A stretch of 64,000 nucleotides of DNA from positions 124,001-188,000 of the forward strand of contig CAUJDF010000070.1 of assembly GCA_963169045.1 (NCBI GenBank). Direction: 5' to 3'. Below, one piece after another: positions 18,285 through 27,522 of the stretch. The stretch's first letter is position 1; every line of letters starts with the position of its first letter. Source of the stretch: Myxococcota bacterium (GTDB lineage Bacteria > Myxococcota_A > Bradymonadia > UBA7976 > UBA1532). Under the pieces are notes generated by a model. That model saw only the letters and a list, made by a program, of their open reading frames with translations. It had not been told where the DNA came from and did not search any database. Made by a program: the position numbers and the translations under genes.

Positions 18285-18304
18285 CTGCGGCGGGCCGGCC
18301 GTCG

Positions 18305-18802
18305 TCAGCGGCAGGGGTCGCCGGCCACCTTGCCGCCGCCGTCGACGGGCATGCCGCCGATCGGCTTGCCCTTGAGCGCGGCGTTGGCGAAGACGGTGCG
18401 GCGGTTCTGCGCCTTGTTCTCGGGGGTGTCGTTGGGCGCCACGGGCTTGTTCTCGCCGAAACCGACGGGGATGAGGCGCTTGCAGTCGACGCCCTTGGCG
18501 ACGAGGGCCGCGGCGACGGCCAGCGCCCGCTTCTCGGAGAGCGTCTGGTTGAGCGCGTCGTCGCCGTCGCTGTCGGTGTGCGCCTCGACGCGCAGGAGCG
18601 TGATGTACTCCTTCTGCTTCAGGTACTCGACGACGTGGTCGAGCGCCTTCGCGCCTTCGGCGGTGAGGGTCTCCTTGCCGGTCTCGTAGGTCACCGGCGC
18701 GGGCAGGACGAGCGCGTTGTTCTCGAGCTTGAACGCGGGCGCCGGCTGGGCGGCGGCGACGGCCGGGGCGAGCGCCAGGGCCGCCGCGAAGAAGGTGCGC
18801 AT
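18305..18802 (-). CDS. OmpA-family C-terminal domain protein
   Basis: The 165-residue product has a cleavable signal (MRTFFAAALALAPAVAAAQ) and an OmpA-like peptidoglycan-binding domain. Signatures are LLRVEAHTDSDGDDALNQTL, SEKRALAVAAAL and the end motif NRRTVF. Such domains clasp the diaminopimelate of peptidoglycan. It lacks a beta-barrel and a lipobox, so it is probably a soluble periplasmic protein. A short Gly/Pro tail with a final Cys-Arg is unusual. Confidence 0.88.
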   Translation of the reverse strand: MRTFFAAALALAPAVAAAQPAPAFKLENNALVLPAPVTYETGKETLTAEGAKALDHVVEYLKQKEYITLLRVEAHTDSDGDDALNQTLSEKRALAVAAALVAKGVDCKRLIPVGFGENKPVAPNDTPENKAQNRRTVFANAALKGKPIGGMPVDGGGKVAGDPCR

Positions 18803-18870
18803 TTCGTCGGGTCCTTCGGTTGGTCGAAGCCCCCGCAGCGTGCGCCGGCCGCCCGCCCCGGCGCAAGTCG

Positions 18871-19824
18871 TCAGGCGGGCGGCACTTCGCGCGCCGGCTC
18901 CACCCCGCGCGACTTGTACAGCGAGTAGCCGACCGAGGCGCCGAGCATCAGCGCGATGATGGCCAGCGACACCGGCGACGGGATCTTCACGAAGTCGATC
19001 AGCGCCATCTTCAGGCCGACGAAGAGCAGCACGCCGGCGAGGCCCACCTTGAGGTAGGCGAAGCGGTCCACCAGGCCGGCGAGCATGAAGTACAGCGAGC
19101 GCAGGCCGAGGATGGCGAAGATGTTCGACGTGAAGACGATGAACGGGTCGGTGGTGATCGCGAAGATCGCGGGGATGGAGTCGAGCGCGAAGATCACGTC
19201 GGTGAACTCGACGAGCAGCAGCGAGATGAACAGCGGCGTCGCGAGCCGCCGGCCGTTCTGCATCGTGAAGAAGCGGTGCCCGTCGAGCTCGTTGGTCGAC
19301 GGGATCACCCGCTTCAGCAGGGCGAGCAGCTTGTTCTCGGTGGGGTTCTCCTCCTCGCCCTTCTTCCACGACACGAAGATCTTCACGCCGGTGAAGATGA
19401 GGAACGCGCCGAAGACGTAGATGAGCCAGTGGAAACGGACGATGAGCGCCGTGCCGGCGAGGATCATGGCCGCGCGCAGGATGAGCGCCGTCAGGATGCC
19501 CCAGAAGAGCACCCGGTGCTGGTAGATGGCGGGGATCTTCAGCGCGGCGAAGACGAGGACGAAGACGAAGATGTTGTCGACGGAGAGCGACTTCTCGATC
19601 AGGTAGCCGGTGAGGAAGTTCACGCCGGCCTCGGTGCCGGCGAAGTGCCAGACGCCGCCGGCGAAGACGAGCGAGAGCGCCACCCACACGCCGCTCCAGA
19701 TCGCGGCCTCTTTGAAGCCGACGGCGTGGGACTTGCGGTGGAACACACCGAGATCGAGCGCCAGCATCACCAGCACGAAGCCGATGAAGCCCGCCCACAG
19801 CGCGGGACTACCGATGGACTCCAT
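18871..19824 (-). CDS. TerC/Alx-family membrane protein
   Basis: This 317-residue protein has about nine membrane helices and the TerC signatures EKSLSVDNIFVFVLVF and LVEFTDVIFALDSIPAIFAI. Both carry acidic residues inside the membrane that probably bind a metal ion. TerC/Alx proteins are linked to tellurite resistance and manganese export. The start follows CAGGAG. I looked for a yybP-ykoY manganese riboswitch in the leader and did not see its conserved core. Confidence 0.9.
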   Translation of the reverse strand: MESIGSPALWAGFIGFVLVMLALDLGVFHRKSHAVGFKEAAIWSGVWVALSLVFAGGVWHFAGTEAGVNFLTGYLIEKSLSVDNIFVFVLVFAALKIPAIYQHRVLFWGILTALILRAAMILAGTALIVRFHWLIYVFGAFLIFTGVKIFVSWKKGEEENPTENKLLALLKRVIPSTNELDGHRFFTMQNGRRLATPLFISLLLVEFTDVIFALDSIPAIFAITTDPFIVFTSNIFAILGLRSLYFMLAGLVDRFAYLKVGLAGVLLFVGLKMALIDFVKIPSPVSLAIIALMLGASVGYSLYKSRGVEPAREVPPA

Positions 19825-20005
19825 GATCGAGGGCTCCTGATGTCCGAAGTGACGAATGGCACATCCTTAGTGGGACCGATCCGTCGAGTCCATGAGGTAG
19901 TTCGGACGCAATACGTCGAAGAAACCGACATGAACCTCCGGCGGGACGGGCGGCGGGCCGCGACGTCGCGAGGCCGGCGTGGATCGGGGTTCTGAGGAGG
20001 TCTTG

Positions 20006-20812
20006 GTGGAGCAGCGATTCGTCGATGTGTTCCGCATCGCGGCGTGGCAGGCGGGCGCCGTCGCCCTGCGCCTGCGTGGGCGCGTCGCGCACGAGCGCAA
20101 GGGCGGCGCCGGCACGCTCGAGGGCTCGGCCGTGAGCGCGGCCGATCTCGCGACGCAGGACCTCGTCCTGCACGCGCTGCACGCGTACCTGCCGGGCGTG
20201 GCCGTCGACGCCGAAGAGGACACCGACACGCGGCGGCTCTTCGCGCCGGAGGGCCCGAGCCGGCCGCTCGTCGTCGTCGATCCGATCGACGGATCGCTGA
20301 ACTACCTGCGCGGATCCGACGACTTCGCCGTCATGGGCGCGCTCGTGCGCGAGGGCCGCTTCACCGCGTCGCTCATCCACTTCCCGGTGAGCGGGACGAC
20401 CGTGTGGGCGGTGCGCGGCGAGGGCTGCTGGCGCGAGGAGGCGGGCGGCGAGCGGCGGCGCGTCGGGGTGGCCGGCGCCCCCGACGTGGTGATGGTGACG
20501 CCGCGCTCGCCGCGGCGCTGGCGGACGAAGCTGGCCGAGGTCGCGCCCGAGGTGCTCGTGTCGCGGTGCTCCGCCGTGGACTCCTCGGCGCCGGCCCTCG
20601 GGCGGGCGCGCGGCGCCGTCTCCGAGGGCCGGCCCGACCGGCGCCGGGCCATCGGCTTCCTCCTCACCACCGAGGCCGGCGGCGTCGTGACGCTCGGCGG
20701 CACGCGCTGGCGCGGCGAGGACCCGGCGCGGCTGCCGCGCGACGCCGCCCCCGCCGTCATCGGCGACAGCGAGCGCACCGCGTCGCACATCCTCGCCGCG
20801 ATCAACCGCTGA
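20006..20812 (+). CDS. Inositol monophosphatase-family phosphatase
   Basis: The GTG start lies five bases after GAGGAGG; a longer ATG start at 19979 is possible but would put that site inside the gene. The 268-residue product has the metal-binding motifs E70-E71-D72 (AEEDTD) and D92-P-I-D-G-S (VDPIDGSLNYL). The C-terminal W-D motif is altered: Trp is replaced (EGRPDRRRAIG) but the Asp remains, and the EAGG motif follows. The family hydrolyses inositol phosphate, fructose bisphosphate or PAP, so the substrate is open. Confidence 0.85.
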   Translation: MEQRFVDVFRIAAWQAGAVALRLRGRVAHERKGGAGTLEGSAVSAADLATQDLVLHALHAYLPGVAVDAEEDTDTRRLFAPEGPSRPLVVVDPIDGSLNYLRGSDDFAVMGALVREGRFTASLIHFPVSGTTVWAVRGEGCWREEAGGERRRVGVAGAPDVVMVTPRSPRRWRTKLAEVAPEVLVSRCSAVDSSAPALGRARGAVSEGRPDRRRAIGFLLTTEAGGVVTLGGTRWRGEDPARLPRDAAPAVIGDSERTASHILAAINR

Positions 20813-21842
20813 GCTTGCGTCCGACGGCGAGCCGCGACACGTAGACCGGCTCGTCCTGCACCACCGCGAAGCCGCACTCGCCGAGCAGGTTCGCGAGGTC
20901 GTCCCGCTGGTAACCCTTGAAGAAGGGCTCGTGATAGAGCTGCGGGAAGAGCTGCAGGATGTCGCTGATGCCCTCGCCGGGGGGCGACTGGTCGGCGTCG
21001 AGCACGACGAGGACGCCGCCCGGCTCGAGGACGCGCCAGGCCTCGCGCACCACGCGGCGGCGGGCGTCGCGGGGCATCTCGTGCAGGGCGAAGAGCGTGG
21101 TGGCCGCCGCGAAGACGCCGTCGGCGAAGGGCAGCGCCTCGGCGTTCTCGGCGACGAGGCTGGCGGCGGGCACGTCCCCGAGGGCGCGGCGGGCCTCGCG
21201 CAGGCAGGCGTCGCTGAGGTCCACGCCGTAGAGGTGGGCGCCGGGGGCCGCCGCGTGGAGCTGGACGAGGTAGCGCCCGGTGCCGCAGCACAGGTCGAGG
21301 ACGCGGGCGCCCGGGCGGCCTTCGAGCGCGGCGCGCACCGGCGGGATGGCCATGCGCCGCATCACGTCGGCGGTGCCGGCGAAGAGCAGCTCCACCGCGA
21401 GGTCGTAGAGGCGGGCCCAGCGGTCGCTGAACCAGCCGTCGCCCTGCCAGTGGAACGGCTGCAGGTAGTACCGCGGATACGCGAGGCTCTCGGCCGGGGG
21501 CGCCACGCGGCGCGGCGGACCGTGGGCGCGGCGCACGAACGCCGGCAGCTCCAGCAGGCCGCCGGGGACCGCCGAGGCGTAGCGCCGCAGCGGCACGTCG
21601 AAGAGGAGCGCGCGCGGGTACTCCCCCGCCGCCGCCTGGGCGAGGTCGCGCTCGAGCAGCGCCTCGAAGCGCCGCAGCAGCTCGCGCAGCACCGGCGCCG
21701 AGGGCGGGCGCAGCCCCGGCTTCACGGCGGCGTGGATGGCCCGCATGGCCACCATCGACAGCGCCCCGAGCGCGCGGTGGCCGGTCCGGTAGCGGGCGCG
21801 ATCGAACCGAAACCCGAGTGATCTCGGCCGGATGGCTTCCAT
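20802..21842 (-). CDS. Class I SAM-dependent methyltransferase
   Basis: The 346-residue protein carries a methyltransferase domain in its second half: motif I VLDLCCGTGRYLVQLH, an acidic strand-2 end (YGVDLSDA), then LEPGGVLVVLDAD. The first 150 residues are helical and include ARLYDLAVELLF, resembling quinone or polyketide methyltransferases. The substrate is not evident. It overlaps the phosphatase gene by 11 bases in convergent orientation. Confidence 0.85.
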   Translation of the reverse strand: MEAIRPRSLGFRFDRARYRTGHRALGALSMVAMRAIHAAVKPGLRPPSAPVLRELLRRFEALLERDLAQAAAGEYPRALLFDVPLRRYASAVPGGLLELPAFVRRAHGPPRRVAPPAESLAYPRYYLQPFHWQGDGWFSDRWARLYDLAVELLFAGTADVMRRMAIPPVRAALEGRPGARVLDLCCGTGRYLVQLHAAAPGAHLYGVDLSDACLREARRALGDVPAASLVAENAEALPFADGVFAAATTLFALHEMPRDARRRVVREAWRVLEPGGVLVVLDADQSPPGEGISDILQLFPQLYHEPFFKGYQRDDLANLLGECGFAVVQDEPVYVSRLAVGRKLSG

Positions 21843-21884
21843 GTCCCCGAGAGCTTGCAGGGGGCGTGCCCCGGGGGGGGTGGG

Positions 21885-22574
21885 TCAGCCGCGGCCGATG
21901 CGGATGAGGGCCTGGGCGGCGCGGGCGATCCACTCGGGCGTCGTGCGGGTGGTCGCGACCGACGTCCACTCGAGGCCGTGGGCGTCGGCGCGCAGGCGGG
22001 CGCCCCAGGGCGCGTTGACGAGCAGGAGGCGGCGGCAGAGCTCGCGCACGTCGGGATCGGCGAGGGCCGCGGCGGCGCGCTCCGGATCGGGGCTGCGCGC
22101 CCCGATCCAGGTGTCGAAGTCGTCGTCGCCACTGCGCACGGGCGCGCCCTCGTCGGCGTCCGGCTCGGGCAGGCGCGGGTCGCCGGTGCGCGACCAGAGC
22201 AGGAAGGGCGCCGTCGCCGGCTCGGCGACGTGGATCGACAGCTCGGCGCGCTGGTCGCCGAGGACCGCGGGGGCCTGCCCGCCCGGCAGCGCGCCCTCCG
22301 GCGGCGCGACGGGCGGCCGGGCGAGCGGCTGGACGGTCACGTGCACCCGCACGCCCACGAGCGACGCCGCCACGCCGGGCACGCGCGTCGCCGATCCCGG
22401 CCGGGCGAGGCGCGCGCGGCGGCCGCGCATCTGGCGCGCCACGCCGATGCGCAGCGCGTCGGCGTGCTGCGCCGGCGAGAACGCCGCCGACGGACCGCGG
22501 TACCAGAGCAGCAGGCGCACCGCCACGAGCAGGCCGACCAGCGCGTACAGCAACGTCTCGAACAGGGACATCAC
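21885..22574 (-). CDS. Membrane-anchored protein of unknown function
   Basis: The reading begins GTG-ATG, so translation may start at either codon (22574 or 22571). An N-terminal helix (LFETLLYALVGLLVAVRLLL) would anchor the 229-residue protein, leaving a soluble domain of about 200 residues outside or inside. That domain has a middle Pro/Gly-rich stretch and a helical end. No family is recognised. Codon use matches the neighbours. Confidence 0.65.
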   Translation of the reverse strand: MMSLFETLLYALVGLLVAVRLLLWYRGPSAAFSPAQHADALRIGVARQMRGRRARLARPGSATRVPGVAASLVGVRVHVTVQPLARPPVAPPEGALPGGQAPAVLGDQRAELSIHVAEPATAPFLLWSRTGDPRLPEPDADEGAPVRSGDDDFDTWIGARSPDPERAAAALADPDVRELCRRLLLVNAPWGARLRADAHGLEWTSVATTRTTPEWIARAAQALIRIGRG

Positions 22575-22613
22575 CCGCCACTGTGCGACGAGCGCGCGCG
22601 CGGATCCAGACCG

Positions 22614-23612
<999 letters not shown>

Positions 23613-23757
23613 GGTCGTCGCCACGGCATCCTCGTCCGCCGTCCGTCGCCGAAATGGAGCGCGACGGCGCCGCTCGCGTCGCATTTTCTCTCAGCGAGGC
23701 GGCAATCCGTCTCGCCTCGGGGCAGAATCCGCCGCCCTTCGACGAGGAGAACGTGCC

Positions 23758-24597
23758 ATGACCCCCGACGAGACCTGGACCGCGGCGGCGCTGCTCGACG
23801 CCGCCGCCCGCACGCCCGCGGACGCCGACGCCTACTGGCGCACCGTCGAGCTGTTGCAGCGCAAGGACCCCGAGACCGTCTGGTCGCTCGTCGCGCCGCT
23901 CGCCGCCGACCCGGAGCCGCGCCTGCGTGCGCTGGTGCCCGACGTGCTCCGCTTCCTCGGCGGCCGTCCGCAGCCGCTGCTGAACGAGACCGTCGCGCTG
24001 CTGGGCCGCATGGCGCGCCCCGACGAGTCCCCCAACGTCCTCACGGCCATCGGGACGGCCTTCGTCGACATCGACGACCCGGCGGCGATCGAGATCATGC
24101 TGCCGTTCGCGCGGCACCCCGATCCGGGCGTGCGCGAGGCAGTGGTGCACGCCGTCATGCGGCACGGCGGCGCGCAGGTGGTCGAAGCGCTGATCGCGCT
24201 GTCGGCCGACGACGACGTCCCGGTGCGCGACTGGGCGACGTTCGCGTTGGCGAACCTCGTGCGCGAGCCCGGCGTCGAGGCGTTCTTCGACTCGGCGCCG
24301 CTCCGAGACGCCCTCGCGGCGCGCCTGACCGATCCGCACGAGGAGACGCGCGCCGAGGCCGCGCTGGGCCTCGCGGTGCGCGGCGACACGCGCGCGTTGC
24401 CGGTCGTGCGCGCCGCGCTCGAGGCGCGCCCGCGCTTCACCCACTTCATCCACGCCGCCGAAGCGCTCGCCGACCCCGAGCTGTGCGCCCCGCTGCGCCA
24501 CCTCGCCGCCACCGCCAGCGACGAGGAGCGCGAGGCGTGGGAGTTCGCCGGCCTCGCCGAGGCCATCGAGGCCTGCGCGGCGAACGCCCGCCCCTGA
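23758..24597 (+). CDS. Cytoplasmic HEAT-repeat protein
   Basis: The start follows GAGGAGA. The 279-residue product has no signal and is a run of helical pairs of about 30-35 residues. Consensus-like units include PGVREAVVHAVMRHGGAQVV, VPVRDWATFALANLV and EETRAEAALGLAVRGD. Such arrays resemble the phycobilisome-lyase-type HEAT proteins that serve as binding scaffolds. No catalytic motif is seen. Confidence 0.82.
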   Translation: MTPDETWTAAALLDAAARTPADADAYWRTVELLQRKDPETVWSLVAPLAADPEPRLRALVPDVLRFLGGRPQPLLNETVALLGRMARPDESPNVLTAIGTAFVDIDDPAAIEIMLPFARHPDPGVREAVVHAVMRHGGAQVVEALIALSADDDVPVRDWATFALANLVREPGVEAFFDSAPLRDALAARLTDPHEETRAEAALGLAVRGDTRALPVVRAALEARPRFTHFIHAAEALADPELCAPLRHLAATASDEEREAWEFAGLAEAIEACAANARP

Positions 24598-24604
24598 ACG
24601 CCGT

Positions 24605-27370
24605 TCAGCGGCCGATGATGAGCCAGCCGAGCTGCTCGGTGCCGTGGCTGCGCTCGGCGTCGCGCAGGTTGTCCTCGTCGGCGGCGGTCAGCAGGCGATC
24701 GGCGCCGAGCGCGGCGCCGCCGTAGAGCACCGGCCAGTAGCCGTCGGTGCCGTCGACGCCGGCGGGCGAGAGCACGGCCTGGCCGGCGGCGAGGCCGGTG
24801 ACGACGGCGAACGGCGGGGCGTCGCCCATGCCGCGCACGAGGTCGCCGCTCAGGCCGGCAGCGAGGGCGCGGCCGCAGACGTCGGCGCGGCCGGCCTCGA
24901 CGACGATGTAGCCGAGCGTCTCGTTCGCGCGGGTGCGGTCGCCGTCCTCGCCGACGTGCTTGCCGATGCGCAGCGCGCCCGCCGAGGGCGGCACGTCGCG
25001 CCTCGAACCGACGGCGAAGAACTGGGACCAGTCGCCGTCGTTCGCGGTCATCACCTGCCCGAGCACGACGGGCGCGCGGTAGGCGTTGCGGTAGGCGCGC
25101 GCCTCTCCGGCCCAGCTCGAGCCGGTGAAGGAGGTCTGTCGCGACGTCACCCGCGCCGCCTCCATGGTCACGCCGTGCGCGGCGGCCGTGTAGGCGCCCG
25201 ATTCGACTGCGATCCAGCGCACCGTCACGTTCGCCGCGGCGGCGCCGCCGGGCGCGGCGAGCCGGACGTCGAAGCCGCCCGCGCCCACGTTGCGCATGCG
25301 GACGACGAGCGGCCCGGTGGGGTTCGCATACTGCGGCGTCGCCACCACGACCGGCGTCGTGAAGCCCTCGGGGAGGGGCACGCGCGTCCAGCCCGCCGTG
25401 CCGGCGAGGACCGCGCCGCTCGCGAGGGGGACGCTGCAGCGACCGCACCCCGGCGACTCGGCGACGCCGCAACCGCAAGCGCCCGGCGCGGTCTTGGCGG
25501 CGTCGGCGGGGCACGCGTCGCGGCAGTCGGCCGTCCCGTCGCGGTCCGCGTCGGTGTCGGGCGTGCCGCAGCCGCAGACCCCCGGCGCCGTCTTGTTCGG
25601 GTCGGCCGGGCAGCCGTCCGCCGCCGAGCACGCGCCGTCGTCACACACGCCGCCGGCGCCGCAGGGTGTGCCGTCGGCCACGCCGACGGTCCCGCCGGCG
25701 CCGTCGCCGAACAGATAGCAGCGCCCGCCGATGTTGCAGATCAGGCGCCCGCACGCCTCGTTGCGCTGGAACCCCTCGCAGCCGGTGGCCGTGGCATCCG
25801 GGCGCAGGGCGCGACACGGCGCGTCGTAGCTGACGCAGCGCCGATCGGCGCAGGCGCCGGCCACGCCGCGCGCGTCGAGGCAGGCCGCGCCGTCGGCGGC
25901 GCCGCGGTCGTCGGGGCACGTCCCGCCCTGGCCGTCGCAGGTCTCGGCCGCGTCGCAGGTGCCGGCGGCGCCGCGACAGAGCGTCCCTGCGGCGAGCGGC
26001 CGGCAGGTCCCCGGATCGCAGCACGCGTCGTCGCCCGCGCAGGTCGCGCCGGCGGCCAGCTGGCAGGTGGCCCCGTTGCAGCACGGATCGATCCCGGCGC
26101 AGTTGGCGCCGCCGCAGTCGCACGCCTCGGCGCCGGTGACGAGGCCGTCGCCGCACCGGTCCTGGCCGACCGCCACCGGCACGTCGTCGAGGCACGCGCC
26201 GCCCGTCCGCGCGAGGTAGCCGTCGACCGCCTGGACGCTGCATGCCGACCAGTCGTCGGGCGCCGGACACGAGAAACAGACCGACGCCGCCATGATCGAG
26301 CCCGTGGGCGCGCAGGCGTTGCCGCTGCCATCGTGCTGGGCGCCGAAGTTGTGTCCCATCTCGTGGGCGAGGATGGCCGCGGTGTGGGCCTGGCTGGCCT
26401 GGTCCTCGACGATGCTCGCGCTCACCCGCCCGTTGCACATCGTGCCGACCCAGGCGATGCCGACGGTCGGTCCCTGGAAGTTGTCGCCGCTGAGGAGCGC
26501 GGCGTTGTCGTGGCGCGGCAGGCCGGCGCCGACCTGCCAGTCGCTGAAGAGCTGCAGCAGCCCGTTGCCGCTGACCTCGGCGCCGACGCGGGCGGCGGCG
26601 AAGGGATCCCCCTGGGAGAACGTCACCTGGCCGGCGAGCGCCACGCGGATGGGCCGACCGAAGGCACCGCCGCGGTACAGCGCGTCGGCGATGTTCACGA
26701 CCGCCGCGGTGTCGTCGGTGACGCGCGCGCCGAGGGCGTCGGCGCGGCGCTTGTCGTTGACGGCGAGGAGCTGCACCCAGCGGGAGGCGCCGGCGCCGGC
26801 CGCCTCGCCGACGTGCAGCAGCGAGCGCAGCGAGGGCGCCGTGATCTCGGTGAGGCGGTGCGCGTCGGTGCCCTCGACGGCCTGCAGGGCATAGAAGCCG
26901 CCGGCGACGGCGACGATGCCGTCCAGCCCGCCGCGGCACGTGCTCAACGCGGCCACGCCGCCCGCGAGCGCCTCGCCGTCGGGCGCGCGCACCCGGCCCT
27001 GGTAGTGGCAGCCGCGCTCCGCGGGGGTGGCCGATGGCACGAGCGCGGTGCCATCCCACTCGAGCTCCTCGTAGCTGTCGGCGAACAGCGCGTCATTGCG
27101 GCGCAGGTCGAGCACGACCTCGCCGGCGCGCAGCGGCAGGTTCACCTGCAGCGCATCCGGGAACGTCCCCCCGGCGCGCAGCGGGACGTCGGTGCGCGGC
27201 CGCACCGTGAGTCCGGCCTTCTCGACCTCCACCTCCCCCGCCGAACACACGGCGAGCGGGTGGTCGAGCACGGCGATCTCGCCGTTGGCTTCGAGCGTTC
27301 CGCCTTCACATCCGGTGAGACAGAGCAAGGCAATGGCCGCGCGGCGCGCGGCGACGGCGTGAGTGCGCAC
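24605..27370 (-). CDS. ADAM-like metalloprotease-disintegrin lipoprotein
   Basis: This 921-residue exported protein has a lipobox signal (LLCLTGC, Cys21). Residues about 30-165 match the reprolysin propeptide (CHYQGRV at 121-127, ALSTCRGGLDGI at 141-152). Residues about 195-395 are an adamalysin catalytic domain with zinc site HEMGHNFGAQHD (336-347) and Met-turn GSIMAAS (Met360). Residues 406-487 are a disintegrin domain (CGDGLVTGAEACDCGG, then CDAAETCDG), and about 495-581 resembles the ADAM Cys-rich region. Thrombospondin-3-like Asp-rich repeats follow (586-643). Two related beta-sandwich units, perhaps H-type-lectin-like, end it. No propeptide cysteine switch is visible. GC and codon use match the neighbours. 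Confidence 0.88.
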   Translation of the reverse strand: MRTHAVAARRAAIALLCLTGCEGGTLEANGEIAVLDHPLAVCSAGEVEVEKAGLTVRPRTDVPLRAGGTFPDALQVNLPLRAGEVVLDLRRNDALFADSYEELEWDGTALVPSATPAERGCHYQGRVRAPDGEALAGGVAALSTCRGGLDGIVAVAGGFYALQAVEGTDAHRLTEITAPSLRSLLHVGEAAGAGASRWVQLLAVNDKRRADALGARVTDDTAAVVNIADALYRGGAFGRPIRVALAGQVTFSQGDPFAAARVGAEVSGNGLLQLFSDWQVGAGLPRHDNAALLSGDNFQGPTVGIAWVGTMCNGRVSASIVEDQASQAHTAAILAHEMGHNFGAQHDGSGNACAPTGSIMAASVCFSCPAPDDWSACSVQAVDGYLARTGGACLDDVPVAVGQDRCGDGLVTGAEACDCGGANCAGIDPCCNGATCQLAAGATCAGDDACCDPGTCRPLAAGTLCRGAAGTCDAAETCDGQGGTCPDDRGAADGAACLDARGVAGACADRRCVSYDAPCRALRPDATATGCEGFQRNEACGRLICNIGGRCYLFGDGAGGTVGVADGTPCGAGGVCDDGACSAADGCPADPNKTAPGVCGCGTPDTDADRDGTADCRDACPADAAKTAPGACGCGVAESPGCGRCSVPLASGAVLAGTAGWTRVPLPEGFTTPVVVATPQYANPTGPLVVRMRNVGAGGFDVRLAAPGGAAAANVTVRWIAVESGAYTAAAHGVTMEAARVTSRQTSFTGSSWAGEARAYRNAYRAPVVLGQVMTANDGDWSQFFAVGSRRDVPPSAGALRIGKHVGEDGDRTRANETLGYIVVEAGRADVCGRALAAGLSGDLVRGMGDAPPFAVVTGLAAGQAVLSPAGVDGTDGYWPVLYGGAALGADRLLTAADEDNLRDAERSHGTEQLGWLIIGR

Positions 27371-27522
27371 GTCATCCCTCCCTGGCGGCGGCCTCGCGCG
27401 GCCGCGCTCCGCCGGCCCTCCTGGACCGGCGCCATCCCTGGCGCGGGCCCCCGCATGGAGCCCCGCCCCACTCCGTAGGGCGTCCCGTCTGGATAGACCG
27501 CCAGGTGGAGGGTTTGCAAGAT

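Noticed and set aside
19825-20005. yybP-ykoY manganese riboswitch upstream of terC
   Set aside because: The conserved core sequences of that riboswitch are not visible on the minus strand.
27142-27519. Minus-strand frame starting MQTLHLAVYPDGTPYG before the ADAM-like gene
   Set aside because: The first residues look natural, but it soon becomes Arg-rich and overlaps the protease start in another frame.
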